From positions 1-7,852 of the forward strand of contig JAENIZ010000052.1 of the NCBI GenBank assembly GCA_016844485.1: DNA of 7,852 nucleotides. The letters run 5' to 3'. Source of the stretch: Gammaproteobacteria bacterium (GTDB lineage: Bacteria > Pseudomonadota > Gammaproteobacteria > Eutrophobiales > Eutrophobiaceae). How positions within the stretch are numbered: position 1 is the stretch's first letter; each line of letters begins with the position of its first letter. Under the pieces are notes generated by a model that was given only the letters and a program-made list of their open reading frames with translations, made no database searches and had not been told where the DNA came from. Below, in pieces: positions 1 to 6,441 of this stretch. Position numbers and translations under genes: made by a program.

Positions 1-527
1 CTGATTTGATCAAACGTCTGCATGTTTTCCTCAATTGTCTTCTGAAAAACTTCCCACAGATTGCTGTCCGGATTGACTGGCTGACCGTTGGCCTTGAGCC
101 CCTTCAAATAGCCATAAAAATTGCCCCATTCCCTGCGTTCAATAACCATGGCCTCTTCAGGATATTCTTTAACCCCCATCGAAGGTTCTATAAACCAGCG
201 AAAATCCACACCGTAAACATCACGATTGCCCATTTTGATTAAATGACGGCCGACCAGCTGATTTCTAGATGTTTCATCCTGTATCCCAAGTTGGCTGGGG
301 GTGACTTTTTCATGATCTGACATCTCACCGAGGACAGGGATAACGGAACCGTCCTTTTCCGTATATTCAAATTGCACAACGGAATCCGGCCAGAAATGGC
401 CCAATCCACGCACGGCAATCAATCCGACCAGACCAATGACCATGATAACCGAGATGCTCACCGCGCCTGCATTGAGCCAAATATAGGGCTCACCACTGCC
501 GAACCATGTTTTTATCTTGGAAGCCAT
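1..527 (-). CDS. pstA: Phosphate ABC transporter permease PstA, N-terminal part (cut by window edge)
   Basis: This is the second membrane subunit of the high-affinity phosphate ABC transporter PstSCAB, in the inner membrane. The window holds 175 codons from the ATG and the frame is open at the left edge. Visible are a short cytoplasmic N-terminus, a first membrane segment at about residues 19-42 (ending in IAVRGLGHFWP, a stretch I recall from Pseudomonas-type PstA) and a hydrophilic region from about residue 45 onward that should lie in the periplasm. Such a long soluble insert before the permease core is typical of the long PstA form (about 500 residues or more) and not of the roughly 300-residue E. 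coli form. The start is fixed by a TAATG overlap with the pstC stop, which suggests translational coupling; no Shine-Dalgarno sequence is visible. The permease core with its EAA loop is outside the window, so the name rests on the N-terminal sequence and gene order. Confidence 0.93.
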   Translation of the reverse strand, partial: MASKIKTWFGSGEPYIWLNAGAVSISVIMVIGLVGLIAVRGLGHFWPDSVVQFEYTEKDGSVIPVLGEMSDHEKVTPSQLGIQDETSRNQLVGRHLIKMGNRDVYGVDFRWFIEPSMGVKEYPEEAMVIERREWGNFYGYLKGLKANGQPVNPDSNLWEVFQKTIEENMQTFDQI

Positions 528-2803
528 TACAAGTTGCTGTATTTGGTGCGTAGCCGTTGCCGGACGATTTCCGCAAGTGAATTAAATGCAAAGGTGACCA
601 TAAAAAGAACAAGGCCGGCAAGAAACAGGATTCTGTAATGTGTGCTGCCCACCTCGGATTCCGGCATTTCCACGGCGATATTGGCGGAGAGCGCCCGGAA
701 ACCCTGGAAAATATTCATGTCCATAATGGCTGTATTGCCCGTCGCCATGACAACGATCATCGTCTCTCCTACGGCGCGGCCGAAACCGATCATCACCGCG
801 GAGAAAATGCCCGGGCTGGCAGTCAGCAATACAACCCGCATCATGGTCTGCCAGGGTGTGGCGCCCAACGCCAGCGAACCTGTAGTCAGGTGTCTCGGCA
901 CACTGAATATCGCATCCTCGCTGATGGAGAAAATAGTCGGGATCACGGCAAAACCGATGGCGATACCAACGATCAGGGAATTCCGTTGAACGTAAGTAAC
1001 ACCAAGTTCCTGGGTCAGCCAGAGGGGCATATTTCCATCGAAGAACATCGATTCCAGAGACTGGCCGAGCCAGATGGAACAGGCCATGGCAAAGACGATC
1101 ACCGGAATCAATAACGCTGCTTCCCATCCCCCAGGTAATCTTTGCTGTATGCCTGCGGGCAATTGCCTCCACATCCACGCGGCGCCAAGGATAGCCACCG
1201 GGATTAGTACAAAAAGCAACAAAATACCGGCCAAATGATGCTCAACATACGGGGCGAACCAGAGGCCGGCGATGAAACCCAGTATCACAGTCGGTAATGC
1301 CGCCATAATCTCAATGGCCGGTTTAACCAAACCTCGCATTTGAATTGACATGAAGTAAGCGGTGTAGATCGCACCCATGATCGCCAGTGGTATGGCGAAC
1401 AGCATGGCGTAGATCGATGCCTTCATCGTGCCAAAAACCAGGGGTGTCAGGCTGAATTTGGGTTCAAAATCACTGCTCGCGGAAGATGATTGCCAGATAT
1501 ACTCCGGTTTGTCACGGCTCTCATACCAGACCTTGCCCCAGATGGATTGCCAGGAAATTTCAGGATGTTTATTTTCGATCTTCCAGAAATGCGTTTGCCG
1601 TTTTGCATCTTCAATCAAGGCGGCATTGGCGCGCGGGGCAATTGCGATCAATTTAAACGATGTGTCTTCGATGTGCTTAAGCTTGACGGTGCGATGGGCG
1701 GTGGTGTGATAAATACCCAGATTACCGTTGGCATCCACGGCAATAAACCCTTTGCGGAAATATTCAGGTGCGATCGCCATAATAGGCGCTTTTTGCGCAT
1801 CAAATGTCCGTATGTGCTCAAGTGTGTAATTGTTATCGGCGTCCCTGACCGGAAACCACTGTGTAATATGTCCGCGCGAATCACCGGCCAGAATTGACAA
1901 ACCACCACTCAGAAATTCCAGACTGGTAATCTGAACTCCTTCCGGGACAGCTTTTACGCGCTGGATAAGACGCGGATCGGATTTCTTGCTGATATCAAAA
2001 TAACTGATGAATCCTGCTTTATCCGCCACATAAAGTTCGCGCTGTTCAATATCGAGCGCCACTTGCGCGATACTGGAGTTAATCAGCTCAATCTCTCTCT
2101 CGACCCAGTTAAAGGCCATTTCTTTTCCCGGGCTCGAATCTTCCTTTTCAAGATTCAACAAAATCAACCGCCCCTCTTCTGTTCTGGCCACCAGCGTCAC
2201 CTGCTGATCATCTGCCTGCACGTCAAGTTCCTGAATGGCTTTACCCTGAGAATCAACCTGGATCGGCGTTTCGCCAAAAGGATAGACAACATTGGGAGTA
2301 ATAACCCGCACGTTGTTAGGGTAGCTGATTGAATAATTGTGCTGCACCACTTGCACAGTCCCATTACTCAAACCGAGCGCTACAATCCTTTGGGTTGGAT
2401 CGCCTGCGGCAAAAGCAGTGACAGTTGCAGTCGTGGTACCCAGTAACAGTACGGTTGTTTGTGGTTGCCCGGTGCGTGTATCAAAAAAAACTGCCGCGCC
2501 ATCTGCTGTGATGCGCAAACCGATTTCCTGTTGCTCTTCCATGGCATAGAAAAGCGACTCCGCATCGGGATTGCCCGGCAAAGCATAGCTGGCCACCTGT
2601 TCGATATGCGCGGGGAAGAACATCGGCAGAACGACATACAGCAGGTAAAACGCAATAAGCGCTATCGCCACAATAACGCTGATACCACCGAATGCCATCA
2701 CATAACGCGTGATCCAGTCCTTGAAATGCCGCCAGCGCCGGTAACGCTGGGCAGCAGCCGTATTGAATTGCGATAACGCAATAATTGTATGGGTATCGGA
2801 CAT
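527..2803 (-). CDS. pstC: Phosphate ABC transporter permease PstC, long form with propeller-like insert
   Basis: This is an inner-membrane permease subunit of the phosphate transporter that pairs with PstA and takes phosphate from PstS. From the ATG at 2803 it has 758 residues, far more than the roughly 320 of E. coli PstC. Residues 1-33 are basic and cytoplasmic; a membrane segment follows at about 34-62. Residues 65-430 form a soluble, presumably periplasmic region with repeated WD/propeller-like stretches such as VALGLSNGTVQVV (141-153), LYVADKAGFISYFD (257-270) and ILAGDSRGHITQWF (304-317). The transport core spans about 450-758, with several membrane helices and the EAA-type coupling loop near 627-653 (GSLALGATPWQT). 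The frame stays open upstream to a GTG at 2896, but that codon lies in the terminator hairpin, so the ATG at 2803 is preferred. It has no clear Shine-Dalgarno sequence. It overlaps pstA by one base (TAATG). Family identity is secure; the role of the insert is unknown to me. Confidence 0.96.
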   Translation of the reverse strand: MSDTHTIIALSQFNTAAAQRYRRWRHFKDWITRYVMAFGGISVIVAIALIAFYLLYVVLPMFFPAHIEQVASYALPGNPDAESLFYAMEEQQEIGLRITADGAAVFFDTRTGQPQTTVLLLGTTTATVTAFAAGDPTQRIVALGLSNGTVQVVQHNYSISYPNNVRVITPNVVYPFGETPIQVDSQGKAIQELDVQADDQQVTLVARTEEGRLILLNLEKEDSSPGKEMAFNWVEREIELINSSIAQVALDIEQRELYVADKAGFISYFDISKKSDPRLIQRVKAVPEGVQITSLEFLSGGLSILAGDSRGHITQWFPVRDADNNYTLEHIRTFDAQKAPIMAIAPEYFRKGFIAVDANGNLGIYHTTAHRTVKLKHIEDTSFKLIAIAPRANAALIEDAKRQTHFWKIENKHPEISWQSIWGKVWYESRDKPEYIWQSSSASSDFEPKFSLTPLVFGTMKASIYAMLFAIPLAIMGAIYTAYFMSIQMRGLVKPAIEIMAALPTVILGFIAGLWFAPYVEHHLAGILLLFVLIPVAILGAAWMWRQLPAGIQQRLPGGWEAALLIPVIVFAMACSIWLGQSLESMFFDGNMPLWLTQELGVTYVQRNSLIVGIAIGFAVIPTIFSISEDAIFSVPRHLTTGSLALGATPWQTMMRVVLLTASPGIFSAVMIGFGRAVGETMIVVMATGNTAIMDMNIFQGFRALSANIAVEMPESEVGSTHYRILFLAGLVLFMVTFAFNSLAEIVRQRLRTKYSNL

Positions 2804-2809
2804 GAAAGT

Positions 2810-2854
2810 AGTGTAGGGCTGAATTATGACAATTCTGTTAAACACCCTGTTCAG
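2810..2854 (-). promoter_or_regulatory. Possible degenerate Pho box and -10 for pstC
   Basis: On the minus strand three 7-mers follow each other with an exact 11-nt period: CTGAACA (2854-2848), GTTTAAC (2843-2837) and TTGTCAT (2832-2826). Only the last is a good match to the PhoB half-site CTGTCAT. A -10-like TACACT (2815-2810) begins 10 nt after it, the same spacing seen at the pstS and phoB promoters in this window. Transcription from here would begin almost on the pstC ATG at 2803, so the mRNA would be leaderless. That agrees with the missing Shine-Dalgarno sequence, but it is also a reason for doubt. This is inference. Confidence 0.35.
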
Positions 2855-2869
2855 AGCGGTTATTGCAGC

Positions 2870-2894
2870 AAAAAAAAGCCCCGCAAAGCGGGGC
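2870..2894 (-). terminator. Intrinsic terminator between pstS and pstC
   Basis: Read on the minus strand, a perfect 7-bp GC-rich stem (GCCCCGC / GCGGGGC, loop TTT, 2894-2878) is followed at once by eight T residues (2877-2870), the textbook form of a Rho-independent terminator. It lies 55 nt after the pstS stop. It should end most pstS transcripts and let only part of them read into pstC, giving more binding protein than permease. There is no U-tract in the other direction. Confidence 0.9.
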
Positions 2895-2948
2895 ACAACA
2901 TAGTTGCAGAGGGTTTATATGGATTGTTAGAGGGGTAGAGATATTCCT

Positions 2949-3941
2949 TTACGGGTTATTTGCCACATCAACTCCGGAAATCTTGGCGAGTTCCGTGCCT
3001 GCCACCTTTGCCGGTAATGGAATGTAACCGTCTTTAACCACAACATTTTGTCCGGTCTTTGATAACACCATCTTGAGAAACTCTGTTTCCAGAGGTGGCA
3101 ATGATTTGTTGGGATTTTTATTGACGTATATAAACAAATATCGTGACAGCGGATATGTGCCGGAGGTGGCATTTTCACTCGAGGCTGCGATGAAATCAGA
3201 ACCATCTTTAGCGAGTGGCACGGATTTCACACCGGAGGTTTTGTAGCCAATTCCGGAATAGCCAATCCCATTGATCGATTTTGTAATGCTCTGCACTACA
3301 GAGGCTGAACCCGGTTGCTCATTCACGGTATCTTTAAAGTCCCCCTTGCACAGGGCATGCTCCTTGAAAAAACCATAGGTCCCGGAGACCGAGTTACGCC
3401 CATAGAGCTGGAGCGGCTGGCTTGCCAGGTCACCGCTCACACCCAGCTGACTCCAGGTTGTTACATCTTCAGAATAACCGCATTTGCGCGTGGCCGAAAA
3501 AATGGCATCTACCTGGGCCAAGGTGAGGCCCTTGATCGGATTGTCCTTGTTCACATAGACAGCCAGGGCATCAATTGCGACGGCGATTGCCGTGGGTTTA
3601 TAACCGTGTTTCGTTTCGAACGCGGCTATTTCTTCCGCCTTCATCGGACGGCTCATGGGTCCGAGATTGGCTGTTCCCTCAGTCAAGGCCGGTGGTGCGG
3701 TGGATGAACATGCTGCCTGGATTTGTATATTCACATTTGGATAAAGACGCTTGAATTCCTCCGCCCAGAGGGTCATGAGATTGGCCAAGGAATCAGAGCC
3801 GACACTGTTGATATTGCCTGAAACACCACTTGCCTTGCTGTAATCAGCCAGCGTTGGATCGACTTTATCATCGGCCAATGCAGGGAGTGACAGTAACGCT
3901 CCCAATAAAAAATAAACTATAAATAATCTCTGCTTAATCAT
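2949..3941 (-). CDS. pstS: Periplasmic phosphate-binding protein PstS
   Basis: This is the high-affinity phosphate-binding protein of the Pst transporter; it catches phosphate in the periplasm and delivers it to PstC/PstA. From the ATG at 3941 it has 330 residues. A signal peptide is clear: basic MIKQR, a hydrophobic core at 7-20 and a cleavage site after ALA at residue 23. Phosphate-contacting segments of the family are visible: SVGSDSLANLM (46-56), the STAPPALTEGTANLGPMSR region (80-98) and GRNSVSGTYGFFKE (181-194). NEQPGSASVVQSI and NGIGYSGIGYKT are further matches to Pseudomonas PstS as I recall it. Cys154 and Cys198 probably form the family disulfide; Cys78 is an extra cysteine. The start is chosen for its GGAG (3952-3949, 7 nt spacing) and for the signal peptide. 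The frame continues upstream to 4034, but that part translates the Pho box. A three-half-site Pho box precedes the gene and a terminator follows it. Confidence 0.97.
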   Translation of the reverse strand: MIKQRLFIVYFLLGALLSLPALADDKVDPTLADYSKASGVSGNINSVGSDSLANLMTLWAEEFKRLYPNVNIQIQAACSSTAPPALTEGTANLGPMSRPMKAEEIAAFETKHGYKPTAIAVAIDALAVYVNKDNPIKGLTLAQVDAIFSATRKCGYSEDVTTWSQLGVSGDLASQPLQLYGRNSVSGTYGFFKEHALCKGDFKDTVNEQPGSASVVQSITKSINGIGYSGIGYKTSGVKSVPLAKDGSDFIAASSENATSGTYPLSRYLFIYVNKNPNKSLPPLETEFLKMVLSKTGQNVVVKDGYIPLPAKVAGTELAKISGVDVANNP

Positions 3942-3948
3942 TTTTTGT

Positions 3949-3952
3949 CTCC
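3949..3952 (-). promoter_or_regulatory. Shine-Dalgarno site of pstS
   Basis: GGAG on the minus strand, 7 nt before the ATG at 3941. It decides the pstS start against the longer frame that would begin at 4034. Confidence 0.85.
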
Positions 3953-3997
3953 AAACTGCGGTTGAAAAAATAGTCATCTCTATTTTGTTGTTAGTTG

Positions 3998-4042
3998 AGT
4001 ATGGTGCGCTAACATGACAGATCAATGAACACAATATGACAG
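3998..4042 (-). promoter_or_regulatory. Pho box (three half-sites) and -10 of pstS
   Basis: On the minus strand three PhoB half-sites follow with an exact 11-nt period: CTGTCAT (4042-4036), TGTTCAT (4031-4025) and CTGTCAT (4020-4014). The outer two are perfect matches to the consensus half-site. The -10-like CATACT (4003-3998) begins 10 nt after the last one. As in other PhoB-activated promoters, the box takes the place of a -35 element. Transcription would start near 3991, leaving a leader of about 50 nt before the ATG at 3941. PhoB-P made under phosphate limitation should bind here. Confidence 0.92.
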
Positions 4043-4110
4043 TTTCAAGACAGGCGTTTATGCGCGTTGGCTATGCGTAAAACAATAGAAATACAAAGAT
4101 ATTTTCCAGA

Positions 4111-5433
4111 TCAGGCGCTTAAGCTTGTATCTGCATTTTTTGTCTTATACACAACTATCTTGGCGGGAAAATCACAACGAAAAATGCTGCCTTTACCAAG
4201 CTGGCTTTCAATATGCAGGTTCCCGCCATGCCGTGTCATGACATGCTTGACGATGGCAAGGCCAAGACCGGTTCCTCCCTTCGCCCTGGAACGGCTTTTG
4301 TCCACGCGATAAAAACGCTCTGTTATACGGGGTATGTGCTCTGGCGCAATGCCTTCGCCATTATCCGCCACCTCCAGATGCGCCCCCGTCTTATCGGCAT
4401 ACCAATGGATGCGAATTATGCCGCGCTCTGAAGTATGTTGAATGGCATTAAATACCAGATTGGAAATGGCGCTATAAATCTCCCTTTGATTGCCTTGTAT
4501 CCAGAGATCGGGGTCTGTGTCCAGATAAAAAATATGCTCCATCATGCCGCTCAGGGTTTGTGCCTCCTGATAAATCGCGGCCAACAGGTCAGGCACCATC
4601 ACCGGTTCTGTTTCTTCGCGTTCTGCAATCATTTCCAGTGAAGATAACTGCAGCAGATCATCAATCAGTCTCTGCATCTGTTCCGATTGTTTGCGCATTT
4701 GTTCGATATGTGGCCTCCATGGCTCCGGACATACCTCCATATCGTCGGCGAATCCTTCCAGATAGCCCGAGATAACGGTGAGTGGTGTGCGTAATTCATG
4801 TGAGGCATTGGCGATAAAATCCTTGCGCATCTGATGAATGCGTTGAATGGCTGTAACATCGCGCGCTACCAGTAATTTTTGCGTTTCGCCATAAGGCGTG
4901 ATTCGAAATTCGAGTTTCAGATCGGCGTTAATTGGAGATTCAATTTGCAATGCCTTGCTCGAATGTTGATGTTCCTGATCGTTTAAAAAGGCTGTTAGTT
5001 CAGGATGCCGTATAAGATTTGATATACGCTGCCCCCCATCCTGTGGCCAGCGAACACCCAGATAGTCTTTGGCCTTTTCATTTGCCCACTCAATATCGCC
5101 ATGTTCTCCGAATACAATCACGGCGTCCGGTAATGCGGCCGTGGCTTCCTGGAAGCGTTTCAGAAATGCAGAGAGTTTGTCTTCACGTTGTTTGTAATGT
5201 GTTCTGAGGAAATCGATCCCACTGCAAATTTCATTGATAATCCCCGGCAGCTCCGGAGGGTCATTTTCATTGCGATATTGCAGCCAATCATATAACTGCT
5301 TCAAAACACGATATTGCCAGATCACGAACAAGACAATGCCGGTAAGGAGACAAATCATTATCTGACCCGTGGCCAGTCCCGCCAGCAGGCTTAAAAGAAC
5401 AACGCCGGTAAAGCGCCAGATATCCTCTCTCAT
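4111..5433 (-). CDS. phoR: Phosphate regulon sensor histidine kinase PhoR
   Basis: This is the membrane sensor kinase that phosphorylates PhoB when phosphate is scarce and dephosphorylates it when phosphate is ample, getting its signal from the Pst transporter and PhoU. It has 440 residues, close to E. coli PhoR (about 430). In order: two membrane helices in a tight hairpin (about 8-20 and 24-40) with almost no periplasmic loop; a charged linker; a PAS domain at about 92-195 (LPDAVIVFGEHGDIEWAN is its start); the H-box SHELRTP with phospho-acceptor His212; the N-box with Asn325 and Asn329; the G1 box DNGEG (357-361); the F-box ERFYR (372-376); and the G2 box GGTGLGL (386-392). All catalytic motifs are intact. 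About 17 residues extend past the ATPase domain. It starts 16 nt after the phoB stop, so phoBR is an operon. No strong Shine-Dalgarno sequence is seen; the start fits the family. Confidence 0.97.
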   Translation of the reverse strand: MREDIWRFTGVVLLSLLAGLATGQIMICLLTGIVLFVIWQYRVLKQLYDWLQYRNENDPPELPGIINEICSGIDFLRTHYKQREDKLSAFLKRFQEATAALPDAVIVFGEHGDIEWANEKAKDYLGVRWPQDGGQRISNLIRHPELTAFLNDQEHQHSSKALQIESPINADLKLEFRITPYGETQKLLVARDVTAIQRIHQMRKDFIANASHELRTPLTVISGYLEGFADDMEVCPEPWRPHIEQMRKQSEQMQRLIDDLLQLSSLEMIAEREETEPVMVPDLLAAIYQEAQTLSGMMEHIFYLDTDPDLWIQGNQREIYSAISNLVFNAIQHTSERGIIRIHWYADKTGAHLEVADNGEGIAPEHIPRITERFYRVDKSRSRAKGGTGLGLAIVKHVMTRHGGNLHIESQLGKGSIFRCDFPAKIVVYKTKNADTSLSA

Positions 5434-5449
5434 TTTTCAACAACCATGC

Positions 5450-6136
5450 TCAATGCGTAGAAAACCGGTAACCCACGCTCCGTACTGTCTGGATAAATTT
5501 ATCAAAACTGAACGGCTCAAGCGTTTTCCTCAATCGCCTGATATGCACATCAACCGTGCGCTCTTCAACATAGACATTTTGTCCCCATACTTGGTCTAGT
5601 AATTGTACCCGGCTGAATACCCGTTCCGGATGAGTAATAAAAAAATGCAGAAGCTTGAACTCCGTCGGGCTGATGTCGATGATCTCGTTCCTGGCGGTTA
5701 CCCGGTAGGTTTCAGGATCAAGTACCAGCCCTTCAACCTCAATAATGCCCTGCTGCGCCTCATCGGCATAGCGGCGCAGCACGGCGCGCAGGCGCGCCAG
5801 AAGTTCCTTGGTGGAAAAGGGTTTCGTAATGTAATCATCAGCGCCGGTATCAAGGCCGCGGATCTTGTCAGCCTCCTCGCCTTTGGCCGTTAACATAATG
5901 ATGGGAATACCCTGTGTATCGGTATCGTTTCTCAAGCGCCGGGCATAATCAATCCCGCTCATGCCGGGCAACATCCAGTCCAGCAGAATCAAATCGGGTT
6001 TGTGCGCATGAATGAGCGTCCGCGCCTGCTCTACATCGGCGGCCTCTTCGCAGGAATAACCTGCTTTCATCAGGGAATATCCCAGCATCTCCCTGATGGC
6101 TGCCTCATCTTCAACGATGAGAATTCTGCTTTTCAT
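5450..6136 (-). CDS. phoB: Phosphate regulon response regulator PhoB
   Basis: This is an OmpR/PhoB-type transcription factor; once phosphorylated by PhoR it binds Pho boxes and recruits RNA polymerase to phosphate-starvation genes. From the ATG at 6136 it has 228 residues, as in E. coli PhoB (229). The receiver domain (about 3-120) has the acidic pair Asp10/Glu11, phospho-acceptor Asp53 in LLDWMLPG, Thr83 and Lys105 in ITKPF. The winged-helix DNA-binding domain (about 130-228) has SPTEFKLLHFFITHPERVFSR (split at 156-176) and the recognition helix RTVDVHIRRLRK (193-204), nearly identical to E. coli. The frame extends eight codons upstream to an ATG at 6160, but the predicted transcription start is at about 6161 and the family begins with a residue or two before RILIVEDE, so 6136 is preferred. 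Neither start has a clear Shine-Dalgarno sequence. A Pho box upstream implies autoregulation. Confidence 0.97.
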   Translation of the reverse strand: MKSRILIVEDEAAIREMLGYSLMKAGYSCEEAADVEQARTLIHAHKPDLILLDWMLPGMSGIDYARRLRNDTDTQGIPIIMLTAKGEEADKIRGLDTGADDYITKPFSTKELLARLRAVLRRYADEAQQGIIEVEGLVLDPETYRVTARNEIIDISPTEFKLLHFFITHPERVFSRVQLLDQVWGQNVYVEERTVDVHIRRLRKTLEPFSFDKFIQTVRSVGYRFSTH

Positions 6137-6167
6137 ATCATCGATAAACGCATTGAGCATGCATGAT

Positions 6168-6201
6168 ATTAGAAATCACGCACATTACATTTTCATTACA
6201 G
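6168..6201 (-). promoter_or_regulatory. Pho box and -10 of phoBR
   Basis: On the minus strand CTGTAAT (6201-6195) and ATGTAAT (6190-6184) are 11 nt apart, the period of PhoB half-sites. TCTAAT (6173-6168), five of six matches to TATAAT, starts 10 nt after the second one. The predicted transcription start is about 6161. This fits autoregulation of phoBR by PhoB, known in other proteobacteria. Confidence 0.82.
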
Positions 6202-6262
6202 TATCTATAAGGATCACAATCTTATTTCCATATCAATCGAACTTACAGCAGTTTGTTTGAAT

Positions 6263-6324
6263 TAGTCATATGTCCGTCACGTTTGCTTAACCCTTTCGTC
6301 ACATAAACGTCATTTCACTGCAAC
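6263..6324 (+). promoter_or_regulatory. Extended PhoB-binding array upstream of the porin gene
   Basis: Six 7-mers follow each other on the plus strand with an exact 11-nt period: TAGTCAT (6263), CCGTCAC (6274), GCTTAAC (6285), TCGTCAC (6296), ACGTCAT (6307) and CTGCAAC (6318). Four of them keep the GTCAY core; the third and sixth are weak. The pair at 6296-6313 is the best single Pho box. A -10 is not clear: CATAAA (6302-6307) lies 10 nt after the third half-site and CAGTAT (6324-6329) lies 10 nt after the fifth. Confidence 0.75.
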
Positions 6325-6428
6325 AGTATCTCATTACCTTGATGCATCCCTGTATTGACTAGGGGCTTGCTTGCAGATGGGGAATTAGCGCAAGTCATAT
6401 TTCAAAGCTGGTTTTTCAATTTTTTAAT

Positions 6429-6434
6429 GAGGAG
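6429..6434 (+). promoter_or_regulatory. Shine-Dalgarno site of the porin gene
   Basis: GAGGAG lies 7 nt before the GTG at 6442 and supports that codon as the start. An in-frame ATG at 6427 overlaps this site and has no ribosome binding site of its own. Confidence 0.85.
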
Positions 6435-6441
6435 ACCAACC

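Larger units (their letters stand above)
2804..2948. other. pstS-pstC intergenic region
   Basis: These 145 bases separate the pstS stop from the preferred pstC start. They hold an intrinsic terminator for minus-strand transcription (2870-2894) and, downstream of it, a degenerate PhoB-box-like array (2826-2854) followed by a weak -10-like hexamer. Nothing else is recognisable. Confidence 0.8.
3942..4110. other. phoR-pstS intergenic region
   Basis: These 169 bases hold the pstS promoter with its Pho box and leader. I see no hairpin followed by a T-run after the phoR stop, so some read-through from phoBR into pstS is possible. Confidence 0.7.
6137..6441. other. Divergent regulatory region between phoB and the porin gene
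   Basis: These 305 bases have no gene. They hold the phoB promoter with a two-half-site Pho box on the minus strand (6168-6201), a run of up to six PhoB half-sites in phase on the plus strand (6263-6324) for the porin gene, and a porin leader of roughly 100 nt ending in a strong ribosome binding site. About 60 nt of AT-rich DNA (6202-6262) separates the two arrays; I see nothing specific there. Confidence 0.8.

Noticed and set aside
582..1178. 198-codon open frame on the minus strand within pstC
   Set aside because: It is an alternative frame of the conserved permease core; its translation is rich in Arg, His and Cys with no recognisable domain and no ribosome binding site.
1490..1897. 135-codon open frame on the plus strand opposite pstC
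   Set aside because: It is antisense to the propeller-like region, has no family resemblance and no promoter or ribosome binding site.
2835..2852. CTGTT repeat on the plus strand between pstS and pstC as a Pho box
   Set aside because: The two copies are 12 nt apart, not 11, and point away from pstC.
2804..2896. Upstream extension of pstC to a GTG at 2896
   Set aside because: The extra 31 codons run through the terminator stem and T-tract, and the resulting N-terminus does not look like a PstC N-terminus.
3942..4034. Upstream extension of pstS to an ATG at 4034
   Set aside because: It translates the Pho box and leader, would lie upstream of the predicted transcription start, and would bury the signal peptide.
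6217..6223. TTGTGAT upstream of the phoB Pho box as a further half-site
   Set aside because: It is 18 nt or more from the next half-site and so out of the 11-nt phase.
6230..6245. IHF-like site in the divergent region
   Set aside because: The two halves of the consensus are one base out of register; not enough to call.
6427..6441. ATG at 6427 as the porin start
   Set aside because: It is in frame and would add five residues, but it overlaps the Shine-Dalgarno sequence that serves the GTG at 6442 and has none of its own.
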